From Bacilli bacterium (GTDB lineage Bacteria; Bacillota_I; Bacilli_A; RF39; UBA660): DNA of 64,000 nucleotides. Shown here piece by piece: positions 19,707 through 28,333 of this stretch (the stretch's first letter is position 1; the number at the start of each line of letters is the position of its first letter). Location of the stretch: positions 1 through 64,000 of the forward strand of contig CAAERO010000040.1 of assembly GCA_900758495.1 (NCBI GenBank), in the 5' to 3' direction. A model generated the notes under the pieces. It was not told where the DNA came from and did no database searches. It saw only the letters and a program-made list of their open reading frames with translations. A program made the position numbers and the translations under genes.

Positions 19707-20879
19707 TTACAGTTTTTTCTTTATTTCTTCCGTGACTACTTTATATCCTTCATCTGATAAGTGAAGACCATCTTTAGTATATTCTTCTTTTAAATTGTCG
19801 TTTTCATCTTTTAACAAGTCATATAAATTTATATAATTTATTTTATTTTCCTTGCAATATTTTTTTAACTCTTTGTTTATTTGCTTTATGTCATCATTAT
19901 TTCTATTTCCAGATTTACTTCTTCTAACATCAGGATTAACTGGATAAATACTTTCTATGTAAAGTTCTGCTTTAGGCCTATTTTCTTTTAATTCACTTAT
20001 TATCTTTTCAACATTCTTAACAATGTCTTCTTTACTATGCTTAGTATCCAAATCATTAGTTCCTATTAATAAGAATACTTTACTAGGATTATATTGATAA
20101 GCTCTTTTTTTCATATCCTTTAAAATATCTTCAGTCGTATTACCACTTACTCCACTATTAACAGTTGGCATATCAGGATAATACTTATCAAGATCATAAA
20201 AATCAGTGATAGAATCTCCTAAAAATAAGTAGTTATCTGGTACTTTTTCTACTTCTTTAATCTTAGTAACTACTTTTACTTTATGATGATTAAAAGTTGT
20301 ATAATGAAAAATTAAAAAACCAACAAAAATAATCATGAGAACAAAAATAACAGTAATTAAAACATTATAATTATCTTTAAAAGTATTAATACTAACTTTA
20401 TGCTTATTACTTTTATGAGTTAAAAAGCTAGTATCCATTTCATCTTCTAAAATATCATCACTTAAAAGACTTTTAACTTCTTCTTTCTCATGCTGTTCTT
20501 CTTTTACTTCTTGAATATCTTCATCATGATTTTTCTCAGCTTCTATTGCAGTTTTTCCTTTTTCTTCTTCTATGTCATTATCTAATTTTTCTATATCTTC
20601 TTCTAGTTCTTTTACTTCTTCAATATCTTCTAATATCTCTTCTTGTATTTCTTCATCTTTTTTAATATCTAGAACTTCTACTTCTTCATTAATTTCTTGT
20701 TCTTCAACCTTTTCCTTTTCATAAAGAGCGGCATTTCTTTTAGTTCGTTTTGGCTTTTCCTTCTTCTCTTCTTTTGTTTCTTCTACAAAAATATTATTAT
20801 CTTCTAATAGTTTATCTATATCTTTTTTAGTAATAGTTTTAGTTTCTACCTTTTTTTTACTTTTCTGCTTTTTCGCCAT
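19707..20879 (-). CDS. Membrane-anchored SGNH/GDSL hydrolase with long acidic cytoplasmic region
   Basis: A 390-residue protein from ATG 20879 (AAGAAGG nine bases upstream). Residues 1-170 are rich in Lys, Glu and Asp and probably disordered inside the cell. One helix follows at about 172-192, then an outer SGNH hydrolase domain. The nucleophile is Ser223 in FLGDSITD, with GxSGNT, the GTND block and the C-terminal DGLHLS supplying Asp370 and His373. Family members deacetylate or acetylate cell-wall and capsule sugars; the acyltransferase gene downstream fits a shared O-acetylation role. The long acidic part is unusual for this family. Confidence 0.8.
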   Translation of the reverse strand: MAKKQKSKKKVETKTITKKDIDKLLEDNNIFVEETKEEKKEKPKRTKRNAALYEKEKVEEQEINEEVEVLDIKKDEEIQEEILEDIEEVKELEEDIEKLDNDIEEEKGKTAIEAEKNHDEDIQEVKEEQHEKEEVKSLLSDDILEDEMDTSFLTHKSNKHKVSINTFKDNYNVLITVIFVLMIIFVGFLIFHYTTFNHHKVKVVTKIKEVEKVPDNYLFLGDSITDFYDLDKYYPDMPTVNSGVSGNTTEDILKDMKKRAYQYNPSKVFLLIGTNDLDTKHSKEDIVKNVEKIISELKENRPKAELYIESIYPVNPDVRRSKSGNRNNDDIKQINKELKKYCKENKINYINLYDLLKDENDNLKEEYTKDGLHLSDEGYKVVTEEIKKKL

Positions 20880-20922
20880 AATCATCAACCTTCTTAAATC
20901 TTTCACTTAATTATATAACAAG

Positions 20923-20960
20923 AAAAAGACTATTTACAACCCTCTTCTTTGTAAATAGTC
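20923..20960 (-). terminator. Strong intrinsic terminator
   Basis: A perfect 10-bp stem, GACTATTTAC (20928-20937) with GTAAATAGTC (20951-20960), loop 13 nt. On the minus strand it is followed by TTTTTCTT. It ends transcription after the anchored protein gene at 20967, six bases beyond its stop. Confidence 0.85.
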
Positions 20961-20966
20961 ATTATT

Positions 20967-21680
20967 TTAGCTTAAAATTAAACTTGTCATATAGTTAGAA
21001 TCACCAGTATTAACATAAGTTATAGTGAAATTCTTAGTAGAACTTTCAGGATAAGCAGTAGTTGTATTAGCTGATTGTGAATAAACAACTGTTCCTGTTA
21101 ATTCATATGATTTAGTACTTCTATCATAAGTTGCATTAGAAACTTTCATTTCTACTGTATCATATATTATTCCACTACGTAAACTATTCCAAGCTACTAA
21201 ATTAGAAGCTAAACTTGAATCTATACTATTAGCTAAAGAATATCTAGCAGGTGAAGCCTTTTTGGTATCACTAGCAAACTTATTTAAACTTCCATACAAT
21301 TCCTTATATTTTTCTTTATAAGTATCAATACTAATATACATAGCTTGATTATCATTAAAAGATATTCCCCCACCATTACTCATAAAATAATCATCGATTA
21401 TTTCTAATCTATTATCAGCACTTCCCATAAGATTTTTATTTAAATTACTATCTGTAGTATTAGTTTTTAAATAAAGAGCAAAGTAGTTTGTTAATTCATT
21501 AGAAGCTTTTTCTAAATCAACTTTAACATCAACAGTATTATCTTTGTTATTTGTAATACTTTGTTGTCCATTGCTATCTGTTTTAGTTTTATTAAAAACA
21601 GAAAGTCCTATTCCAATAGATACAACTATTATTGCTAATACTAGCACAATTATTATAAGTAAAGTATTATTTTTTTTCAT
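20967..21680 (-). CDS. Anchored extracytoplasmic protein of unknown function (paralogue A)
   Basis: A 237-residue protein with one N-terminal helix (about 6-29), a Ser/Asn-rich linker and an outer domain of about 180 residues. I do not recognise the family. It is clearly paralogous to the product at 26257-26976: both have LYGSL, then S(P/D)..Y(S/A)LAN, D.SL..(N/D)LV, a G(T/V)(V)VYS block, and end NY(M/I)TSL. The start has AAGGGG upstream and the gene ends in a strong terminator. It lies close behind rmlB. An envelope role is likely from topology only. Confidence 0.75.
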   Translation of the reverse strand: MKKNNTLLIIIVLVLAIIVVSIGIGLSVFNKTKTDSNGQQSITNNKDNTVDVKVDLEKASNELTNYFALYLKTNTTDSNLNKNLMGSADNRLEIIDDYFMSNGGGISFNDNQAMYISIDTYKEKYKELYGSLNKFASDTKKASPARYSLANSIDSSLASNLVAWNSLRSGIIYDTVEMKVSNATYDRSTKSYELTGTVVYSQSANTTTAYPESSTKNFTITYVNTGDSNYMTSLILS

Positions 21681-21691
21681 ATTTTCCCCTT

Positions 21692-22696
21692 TTAATCTTT
21701 ATAACTATTTTTATAACTACCATCTTTAATAGCATCTAACCATTCTTGATTATTTAAATACCAAGTAATAGTTTCTTTGATACCATCTTCAAAAGTATAA
21801 GTTCTCTTCCAGCCAAGTTCTTTCTCTACTTTACTAGAGTCTATAGCATATCTTAAGTCATGTCCTTTTCTATCTGTAACAAATTCAATCAAGTCTTCGC
21901 TTTTACCTAATTGCTTAAGAATTATCTTAACAAGCTCTAAATTAGTTCTCTCAGAGTGTCCTCCAAGATTATATACTTCTCCACTCTTTCCATTTCTAAC
22001 GATTAAATCAACACCAATGTTGTGGTCAATGACATGAATCCAATCACGAACATTCTCTCCTGTTCCATAAACAGGAATTTTTTCATTATTTAATGCCTTT
22101 GAAATAGTAAGTGGTATTAACTTTTCTGGAAACTGATATGGTCCATAATTATTAGAACAACGACTAATAGTGGTATTTAAACCATAAGTTCTGTGATAGG
22201 CTCCTACTAATAAGTCTGCACTAGCTTTACTAGTTGAATATGGACTTGATGTATGAATTGGTGTTGTTTCAGTAAATAATAAATCTTTTCTATCAAGTGG
22301 TAAATCACCATATACTTCATCAGTTGATACTTGATGATATCTTGATACATTATATTTTAAACATGCATCCATCAATACTTCTGTTCCTATTATATTAGTC
22401 CTTAAGAATAGTTCTGGATCTTTAATTGAATTATCAACATGACTTTCTGCTGCAAAGTTAATTACTACATCAAACTTTTCTTTTTCAAATAATTCATATA
22501 CAAAACTTCTATTAGTAATATCACCATGAACAAACTTATAATTAAGTTTTCCTTCTAAATCTTTGATATTGTTATAGTTACCAGCATAAGTTAAAGCATC
22601 TAAACAAACAAATTCATCTAAAGGATACTTATTAACTACATAATGTAAGTAATTACTACCAATAAATCCTGCTCCTCCTGTTACTAAAAATTTCAT
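21692..22696 (-). CDS. rmlB: dTDP-glucose 4,6-dehydratase
   Basis: A 334-residue short-chain dehydrogenase-type enzyme converting dTDP-glucose to dTDP-4-keto-6-deoxyglucose. It has the NAD-binding GGAGFIGSN, the active-site YSTSKA with the preceding SPYS, HVDNSI, and STDEVYGDL. Length and motifs match RmlB/RfbB. The ATG at 22696 is preferred because GGAGG lies nine bases upstream; an ATG at 22705 would touch it. No rmlA, rmlC or rmlD is in the window, so either they lie elsewhere or the keto sugar enters another pathway. It could supply either polysaccharide locus. Confidence 0.95.
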   Translation of the reverse strand: MKFLVTGGAGFIGSNYLHYVVNKYPLDEFVCLDALTYAGNYNNIKDLEGKLNYKFVHGDITNRSFVYELFEKEKFDVVINFAAESHVDNSIKDPELFLRTNIIGTEVLMDACLKYNVSRYHQVSTDEVYGDLPLDRKDLLFTETTPIHTSSPYSTSKASADLLVGAYHRTYGLNTTISRCSNNYGPYQFPEKLIPLTISKALNNEKIPVYGTGENVRDWIHVIDHNIGVDLIVRNGKSGEVYNLGGHSERTNLELVKIILKQLGKSEDLIEFVTDRKGHDLRYAIDSSKVEKELGWKRTYTFEDGIKETITWYLNNQEWLDAIKDGSYKNSYKD

Positions 22697-22733
22697 TGTT
22701 ATCATCCTCCTACAATCATTCTAACAGTAATCG

Positions 22734-22779
22734 ATTAAAAAATAAAGAAAGATATAGATATTTTTATTTATCCTTCTTT
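22734..22779 (-). terminator. Intrinsic terminator after the Nudix/ATP-grasp gene
   Basis: An 11-bp stem with one G-U pair, AAAGAAAGATA (22744-22754) with TATCCTTCTTT (22769-22779), overlaps the stop codon at 22764. On the minus strand an AT-rich tract with TTTTTT follows. It would separate the Nudix/receiver pair from rmlB. Confidence 0.55.
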
Positions 22780-24389
22780 CTCTTTTCAAAATTACTATTT
22801 TTTAGAATAGAATAATCAAAGACTTTTCTAAAATATGAATCTTTATTTTTTGCATAGTAACCATTTATTACTTTTTTAGCATACTTATATTCGTTATAAT
22901 CTTTATTTGAATAACAGTTTACAAAGCTTTTATCAATTTTATCTAAATAGTTATTTCCCATACACTTGTTAGTGATTGCTAAATAGTGTAACTCTGCTAA
23001 ATTAGTAGAACAATATTTTTCTAAATACTTATTTATTATAAAAGAAGATGCTTGAAATCTTGGATTAAGTTTCATAAAATAAACATTATCATTGTTATCA
23101 ATAATATAATCTATTCCAACTATTCCTTGATAACCTAATTGTTTTAGTTCTAACGCAATAGTATTTGCATAATCATTAATCTTATTAATAGCTTTATCCC
23201 CTAATTTGCTAGCATAAATAAAGTCTGCCCCAACATATTTAAATCTATCATTTATTTGTTTAATTAATTGAACAGAAATTGGTAATTTTATTGTTTCATA
23301 TTTACCAATTACTAAAGTAATATTAACGGGAATATTATCAAGATACTTAGAAAGAAAATATTTATTATCAAGATAATCACTATATTTATTAAATTTTTCT
23401 AAGCTATCAATATAATAAGTATTATTACCTCCTGCTCCTATCCTACCTTGCATAACAAATTTATGACTTTTAGTTATTTCTTTGGCTTTTTCATAAGAAA
23501 TTTTTTTATCTATCCAAGTAGTCTTTACAACAGGAACATTATCTTTGATTAAATCTCTTATATATTTTTTATCATTAATCTTATCTATTAGAGCATAATC
23601 TTTTTCAAAAGTAATATCAAACTGTGTTTGATCACTCAATAAATCCTTAATCTTTTTATTAAAAGCTAAAAAAGTAGCATCAGGATTATTCTTTGTAATT
23701 CGAGACATGTTTTCAATGATAAATTCTTTGTATTCTTTTTTAAATTCATCAGTATCTCTATTTTTAATCATATCTTTAGAATAATAAATATTACCCTTTT
23801 CATTATTAGGATTAAGAGTAATAGAACCTGTTAAAAATTCTTCATTACAAATAGCATTATTAGCATTAAATCCTACATAATATATTTCTTTTTTACTATT
23901 AATATTTATAACTCTATTAAACATAGCATTAGCTTCAAATTTACCTTCTAGAAATAGTTGCTTTATTTCTTTAGAGGAAGCCCACATAACATCATTTACC
24001 TCTTCTATTTGAATACTAACATCATTAAGAGATACATCTTTCTTAAAAAGCCATACATCTAATATATCAGGACAGTTTTTATAATATCTTCTAGTTCTCC
24101 CGATAAGAGTTGCTTCACTTTCTGAAACATCAATTCCAAGTTCCTCTTTAGTCTCTCTAATAGCAGCTTCTTTTGAAGTTTCACCAATTAAGGCTGACCC
24201 ACCAGTACATTCCCACATAAGAGGATGACTTTTGTTAACAGAACGTTGTGTTATTAAAAACTCATTTTTATCATTCATTATCCAAACATTTACTACTAAA
24301 TGAAAATCATCATCATTTAGTTTTGTTCCTCTAATTGCTAACTTTTTCTTTTTCTTTCCTTCATAATCATATAAATTCCAATATTCCAT
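22764..24389 (-). CDS. Nudix hydrolase / ATP-grasp fusion protein
   Basis: A 541-residue protein of two enzyme domains. Residues 1-165 form a Nudix domain close to the IPP-isomerase/YfcD type, with a complete Nudix box at 64-86 (G-x5-E-x7-RETKEELGI). A linker of about 90 residues follows, then an ATP-grasp domain (about 250-500) with KFVMQGRIGAGGNN, the lid and nucleotide-binding region, GIVGIDYI and the metal-binding MKLNPRFQ. ATP-grasp enzymes join a carboxylate to an amine or thiol through an acyl phosphate; Nudix domains cleave nucleoside diphosphate-linked substrates. I do not know this fusion. The ATG at 24389 follows AGGTG. The stand-alone receiver gene lies 15 bases upstream. Substrate and product unknown. 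Confidence 0.8.
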   Translation of the reverse strand: MEYWNLYDYEGKKKKKLAIRGTKLNDDDFHLVVNVWIMNDKNEFLITQRSVNKSHPLMWECTGGSALIGETSKEAAIRETKEELGIDVSESEATLIGRTRRYYKNCPDILDVWLFKKDVSLNDVSIQIEEVNDVMWASSKEIKQLFLEGKFEANAMFNRVININSKKEIYYVGFNANNAICNEEFLTGSITLNPNNEKGNIYYSKDMIKNRDTDEFKKEYKEFIIENMSRITKNNPDATFLAFNKKIKDLLSDQTQFDITFEKDYALIDKINDKKYIRDLIKDNVPVVKTTWIDKKISYEKAKEITKSHKFVMQGRIGAGGNNTYYIDSLEKFNKYSDYLDNKYFLSKYLDNIPVNITLVIGKYETIKLPISVQLIKQINDRFKYVGADFIYASKLGDKAINKINDYANTIALELKQLGYQGIVGIDYIIDNNDNVYFMKLNPRFQASSFIINKYLEKYCSTNLAELHYLAITNKCMGNNYLDKIDKSFVNCYSNKDYNEYKYAKKVINGYYAKNKDSYFRKVFDYSILKNSNFEKRKKDK

Positions 24390-24404
24390 ATTCATCACCT
24401 AACA

Positions 24405-24842
24405 TTATTTGAGTTTTTTTATTAATACTGACGTATCTTTCTTAACAGTAATGTCATTAATTACTTCTTTAAACATTGGATCCATATAAACTGAAGAATT
24501 ATAAGTAATACTATAGTTATAATCAAATTCTTCTAATGGTTCTGATGAACACATTACAATCGGCAAATCAGTAAGTCCAAAACGTTCTCTCACTTCTTTT
24601 ACTATATATTTACCAAAAGGTTTAGTTTCCCAGTCATCATCATATATAGGTAGATAATTATCACATATTAACATATCAAATGGTTCTAAATCATTATCTT
24701 GAACATTATGTTGCAAAATACTTATTAAACCACTATTTCTTGATTTAGCCCAAGTTATCTCTGATTCAACATCTACTTTTTCAAGTATTTTCTTAATATT
24801 ATCAAATTTAAATTCATTGTCATCAATTACTAAAATTTTCAT
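24405..24842 (-). CDS. Stand-alone receiver-like protein
   Basis: A 145-residue protein resembling a response regulator receiver domain with no output domain. It has the paired acidic residues D7-D8 (VIDDNE), a candidate phosphoacceptor D61 (LICDNYLP) and SS at 99-100 in the Ser/Thr position. An insertion of about ten residues (DDDWETKP) follows the acceptor, and the usual conserved lysine is not obvious. No kinase gene is nearby. It is probably co-transcribed with the Nudix/ATP-grasp gene just downstream and may regulate it. The ATG has AGAGGA upstream. The fold assignment is fairly safe; phosphorylation is not. Confidence 0.7.
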   Translation of the reverse strand: MKILVIDDNEFKFDNIKKILEKVDVESEITWAKSRNSGLISILQHNVQDNDLEPFDMLICDNYLPIYDDDWETKPFGKYIVKEVRERFGLTDLPIVMCSSEPLEEFDYNYSITYNSSVYMDPMFKEVINDITVKKDTSVLIKKLK

Positions 24843-24868
24843 ATTAATCCTCTTTTCTATATATCAAT

Positions 24869-25783
24869 TTATTTAAACTTTAACGACTCTTTAAACGTAT
24901 TAAAAGAAGAAACACAAGTTTTGTTATAAGCTTCATATTTACTCATTTTAAAGTCAATGCCATACAACTTTCCATTATAAAGCATTGAGTAATAGAAATG
25001 TGTTTAATTATGATTACTAGTTAAGGTTTTATAAAACCATACATTTCCATTAATATTTTGTTGACTCATAGTATTGTCATGTCTTTCGTAAGAAGATATT
25101 TTTAATAAATATTTTCTAGGATCATAGTTATACTGTGTTACCTGTGTTGAAGTTACCTTAAGAGAACAAATATCATGTGAATTATGGGTACCATAAAATT
25201 TAGCTTCTTCATCTAATGGCTGTTGAATACTCAAATTGCTAGGAACAATATAGTTTAGTTCACCAAGACTATCTTTTTTATTAACTTTATTAACAATTAT
25301 GCTAAATTCATTTTGAATGACATCTATTAATAAAATAATATAAAATATAATACCAAGAATTAAAGCTATATTACTAGGTATTAAAGTACCACCTTTTCTT
25401 TTACAGATATTTATTAATTCTTCTCTTGACTTATCTTTATTTTGTTCTTTAACCTTATTTACTTGTTTTTCCACATATTCTAAATAAAAGTCTTTAAATT
25501 GATATGAGAAGTAAAGATTAATAATTAATTTTCCTATTATAATTAGTAATTTACCAAATAATAGCTTAACAAATAATAGCTTAATAAGTATATCAAGTAG
25601 AAGCCATTTTAGTAATATAGGCCATACTTTTCTATATATTACATAATAAATACCAAATAGAAATGTATTAAATGAAAAACCTCTATTTCTTATAGCAGCA
25701 ACATTATCACCAATATAAGCATTTATTAAATCATCATCATTTTTGTTTTCCGTATTAGCACCACAGTTTGAAAAATTATTCAT
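24869..25783 (-). pseudogene. DUF2628-like membrane protein with an in-frame stop
   Basis: The frame from ATG 25783 (AGGAG upstream) runs 259 codons to a TAA at 25004-25006, then continues in the same frame for about 44 sense codons (THFYYSMLYNGKLYGIDF...) to a second TAA at 24869-24871. The part after the first stop reads as normal protein, so a single nonsense change seems to have shortened the gene. The N-terminus has a degenerate zinc-ribbon-like NCGAN, then YIGDNVAAIRNRGFSFNTFLFGIYYVIYRK-type DUF2628 sequence and several helices, then an outer domain. It may still make a truncated protein. Function unknown. Confidence 0.7.
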
Positions 25784-25884
25784 AAATTCACTCCTAGTTA
25801 TAAGCCAAGTATAGCATAAAATAGTAGAAAACGTACTAAAGCTGTCTCATTTTATTAAAAAATTATGAATAATTAATAGATTTG

Positions 25885-26061
25885 TTATTCACATTTTATA
25901 GTATTGCTAGATAATGATATTCTATTAGCATCTATATTTGAAATATAGTTATGGTCATACGTCCTTTTGTACATTTTATTGTTTTTTAACCAATCCACAG
26001 TTTGTTGTCAGATAAGGTACAAACTTGCTCCTTTATAGCAAGTATTAACTTTAATCAATAT
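25885..26061 (-). pseudogene. Short coding remnant
   Basis: On the minus strand one frame reads KVNTCYKGASLYLI, stop (26008-26010), then QQTVDWLKNNKMYKRTYD... to a stop at 25885. Codon use and composition look like protein on both sides of the stop, but there is no start or ribosome site. I read it as the tail of a lost gene of unknown family. The rest of the gap 25784-26256 holds a terminator and nothing else I can support. Confidence 0.35.
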
Positions 26062-26101
26062 CTATCCTTTCGATATTCTTAACGTTTCTTTTAACTATAG
26101 A

Positions 26102-26150
26102 CAAAAAAAATCACTATCTCAATATAATATAATTGATTATATTAGATAGT
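26102..26150 (-). terminator. Intrinsic terminator of the paralogue B gene
   Basis: ACTATCT and AGATAGT (26113-26119, 26144-26150) plus an inner AATATAAT/ATTATATT arm form a long hairpin with one bulge. On the minus strand it is followed by GATTTTTTTT. It lies about 110 bases after the stop of the 26257 gene. Confidence 0.7.
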
Positions 26151-26256
26151 AATTTTATTGTTACCTTATTTTTTTCGTCAGTATCAGTACATGAATTTGT
26201 CCTGTAATAATTATTTAATATATATTAAAAAATCAAATCAAAATAATTTTAACTTT

Positions 26257-26976
26257 TTAATCTACTACTAAACTAGTTATATAATTACTGACTCCATTAT
26301 TAGCATACTTTAAAGTAAATTTACGAGTATAACTATTTGGAACGATACTAGTATCAGTTGCACTATAGACTATTACACCAGTTATAGTAAATACTTTATT
26401 TGTTTTATCATAATTAATATTATCTGCTTGAAAACTTGCTGCATAACCCATAGGTCCCCAAAGTGCATTGAAAGAAACTAAGTCATTTGATAATGATGAA
26501 TCATATTTATTAGCTAGAGCATAAACATCTGGAGTGGCATTTTTAGTATCATTATCAAAAGAATCTAAACTTCCATATAATTCTTTATACTTAGCTTGAT
26601 AATCACTAATATTAACATACTTTGCTTGTCCATCAAGAAAAGAGGTTCCAGTATTAGTTGCTATATAAATTGCATTAATTATTTCTAATCTATTATTAGA
26701 ATTAGTAATAACATCAACGTTTTTTTGTTTAGTACCATACACTCTATATTTCATATAATTTGCTAAGTATTCATCAAGTTTTTGATTAACTTTACTCATG
26801 TCATTTGGAACTTTTACTTCTTCTTCCTTCTTAGAATCATTTTTTAACTCAATATCATTTTCTTTGTTTTTTTGGCTATTATTAAAATGTAAATATATAC
26901 CTATTCCCCCAAATAACACCCCTATTATAAGAAAAATAACTGCTACTACCATTATATTATTATTACTTTTTTTCAT
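26257..26976 (-). CDS. Anchored extracytoplasmic protein of unknown function (paralogue B)
   Basis: A 239-residue protein with an N-terminal helix (about 7-30), a charged Lys/Asp/Glu-rich linker and an outer domain. It is paralogous to the 20967-21680 product over the last 170 residues, sharing LYGSLDSFDNDTKNATPD, LAN..DSSL, GVIVYS and SNYITSLV, with the same length and topology. The start has GGAGGAAG about 11 bases upstream. It lies alone, ahead of the sortase cassette on the other strand. No known family recognised. The two copies flank the rmlB, Nudix/ATP-grasp and receiver genes. Confidence 0.75.
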   Translation of the reverse strand: MKKSNNNIMVVAVIFLIIGVLFGGIGIYLHFNNSQKNKENDIELKNDSKKEEEVKVPNDMSKVNQKLDEYLANYMKYRVYGTKQKNVDVITNSNNRLEIINAIYIATNTGTSFLDGQAKYVNISDYQAKYKELYGSLDSFDNDTKNATPDVYALANKYDSSLSNDLVSFNALWGPMGYAASFQADNINYDKTNKVFTITGVIVYSATDTSIVPNSYTRKFTLKYANNGVSNYITSLVVD

Positions 26977-27117
26977 TTAATTTTCTTCCTCCATATCATA
27001 ACTGCAGTTTAAACTATTAATAATTCCACTACCTATTTCAGCTTAATTATAACATAAAATAGCAAAAGCTTCATTAAAAAGCTTCTACTTTACTTAAAAT
27101 TAGTTACTATTGCTTGA

Positions 27118-27140
27118 TTTTATTGATTTTATGATATAAA
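27118..27140 (+). promoter_or_regulatory. Promoter of the sortase cassette
   Basis: TGA-TATAAA (extended -10, 27133-27140) is preceded by a weak TTGATT-like -35. The first gene follows with GGGAGG six bases before its ATG at 27166. This is the only promoter-like site in front of the three plus-strand genes. Confidence 0.45.
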
Positions 27141-27165
27141 CTAAATTTAGTTGGGAGGGATATAT

Positions 27166-27708
27166 ATGAAAAATATGAAAAAAGTTCTTTACGTTTTAGC
27201 TTTAACAGCATTTTTCTTAGTTGGAACTAATGTTAGTGCTATGACAAAACAAGACTTAAAGTCAAAACTAACAAATACTTATACAATTGGAGGAAAAGAA
27301 ATTAGCGCTCCTGCTAATATGGTTACAGAATTAGAAAGATATTTAAACAAATATGATTTATCTAGTACTGATTGTGACTACATTGCAAGTAAATTTGATG
27401 AAGCTTTAGCTATCGTTCAAGAAGCTGGAGTTACTAATTATACTGCTTTAAGTGATAGTGCTAAATCTAAATTAACTTCTATTGTAAGTGATATTTCTAA
27501 GAACACATCTGTTAAAGTAACTTTAACTAAAGGTGGAAAATTAACTGTTTACGAATCAGATGGTAAAACTGTATTTACAGTTATCTCTGATAAAGATAAT
27601 GGAATTCAAAATACTAATAATAATAACTTAGTTATAGTAATCGCTAGTGCAATTTCTTTACTTGGTGTAGTAGTTATTGCAAAAAAAATGGCAGGAACAA
27701 ATGCTTAA
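27166..27708 (+). CDS. Secreted protein with C-terminal membrane anchor, possible sortase partner
   Basis: A 180-residue protein from ATG 27166 (GGGAGG at six bases; an earlier start lacks a site). It has a signal peptide ending near SA|MTKQ, a soluble domain of about 120 residues with two cysteine-poor helical parts and a GGKLTVYESDGKTVF hairpin, an Asn-rich linker (QNTNNNN), a C-terminal helix and a basic tail (AKKMAGTNA). This is the layout of a sortase substrate, but no LPxTG-like motif is present. The stop overlaps the start of the class D sortase gene. Function unknown. Confidence 0.75.
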   Translation: MKNMKKVLYVLALTAFFLVGTNVSAMTKQDLKSKLTNTYTIGGKEISAPANMVTELERYLNKYDLSSTDCDYIASKFDEALAIVQEAGVTNYTALSDSAKSKLTSIVSDISKNTSVKVTLTKGGKLTVYESDGKTVFTVISDKDNGIQNTNNNNLVIVIASAISLLGVVVIAKKMAGTNA

Positions 27709-28333
27709 AAGAATTCACAAATTAGGAAAAGGAATTGCCAAGGAATTAACAATTTCTTTTTTTATTTCGTCTTTACTAATTGTAAGTTGTTTCTTCTGTT
27801 TTGGAAAGAAAATTGATACTTATATTTCTTTAATAGACATGATTACAATCGGAAAGACACAAAGTAAAGCTCAAAACTTAAGGTTTGATTCGGTTAAAAA
27901 AAGACTAGCGGTTTATCCGAATTGGGGAACTGTATGGGCAACTATTGAAATTCCAAAGATTGGTATTAGTATTCCTGTCTATCATGGAGACACTCTTGAT
28001 ATTCTAAAATATGGAGCTGGACATTACTCAGGTAGTTATTTTCCTGGTGAAGGTGGTTCTATTATTATACCAGCTCATAATAGTAGGCAACATTTTATGA
28101 ATATTTATCAGTTAACAGATGGCGATATTATAACTATCAAGGCAAGTTATGGTACTTTTACCTATAAAGTAAGAGAAGGAAAAGTAATTAGTGATAAAGA
28201 TATGGATAGCTTACCTATTCAAGCTAATAAGGAAGAATTAATGCTATATACTTGTTGGCCAGTAGATACGATTGGTTTCAAGAGCAAAAGATATGTAATT
28301 TATGCAGAGTTAGAAGGTGCTACTTATGAATAA
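27701..28333 (+). CDS. Class D-like sortase
   Basis: A 210-residue transpeptidase with an N-terminal helix (about 16-35) and a sortase beta-barrel. The catalytic residues are His126 (IPAHNSR), Cys185 (LYTCWP) and Arg197 (KSKRYVI). The (L/M)xTC motif and the short N-terminal anchor fit class D. The ATG at 27701 overlaps the previous gene's stop (ATGCTTAA), so the two are translationally coupled. The next gene also overlaps. It would cut a sorting signal on a secreted protein and join it to peptidoglycan; the neighbouring secreted protein is the obvious candidate although it lacks LPxTG. Confidence 0.9.
   Translation: MLKRIHKLGKGIAKELTISFFISSLLIVSCFFCFGKKIDTYISLIDMITIGKTQSKAQNLRFDSVKKRLAVYPNWGTVWATIEIPKIGISIPVYHGDTLDILKYGAGHYSGSYFPGEGGSIIIPAHNSRQHFMNIYQLTDGDIITIKASYGTFTYKVREGKVISDKDMDSLPIQANKEELMLYTCWPVDTIGFKSKRYVIYAELEGATYE

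Noticed and set aside
27060..27095. AAGCTT inverted repeat as a terminator
   Set aside because: The 6-bp self-complementary AAGCTT pair has no U-tract on the useful strand and is weak.
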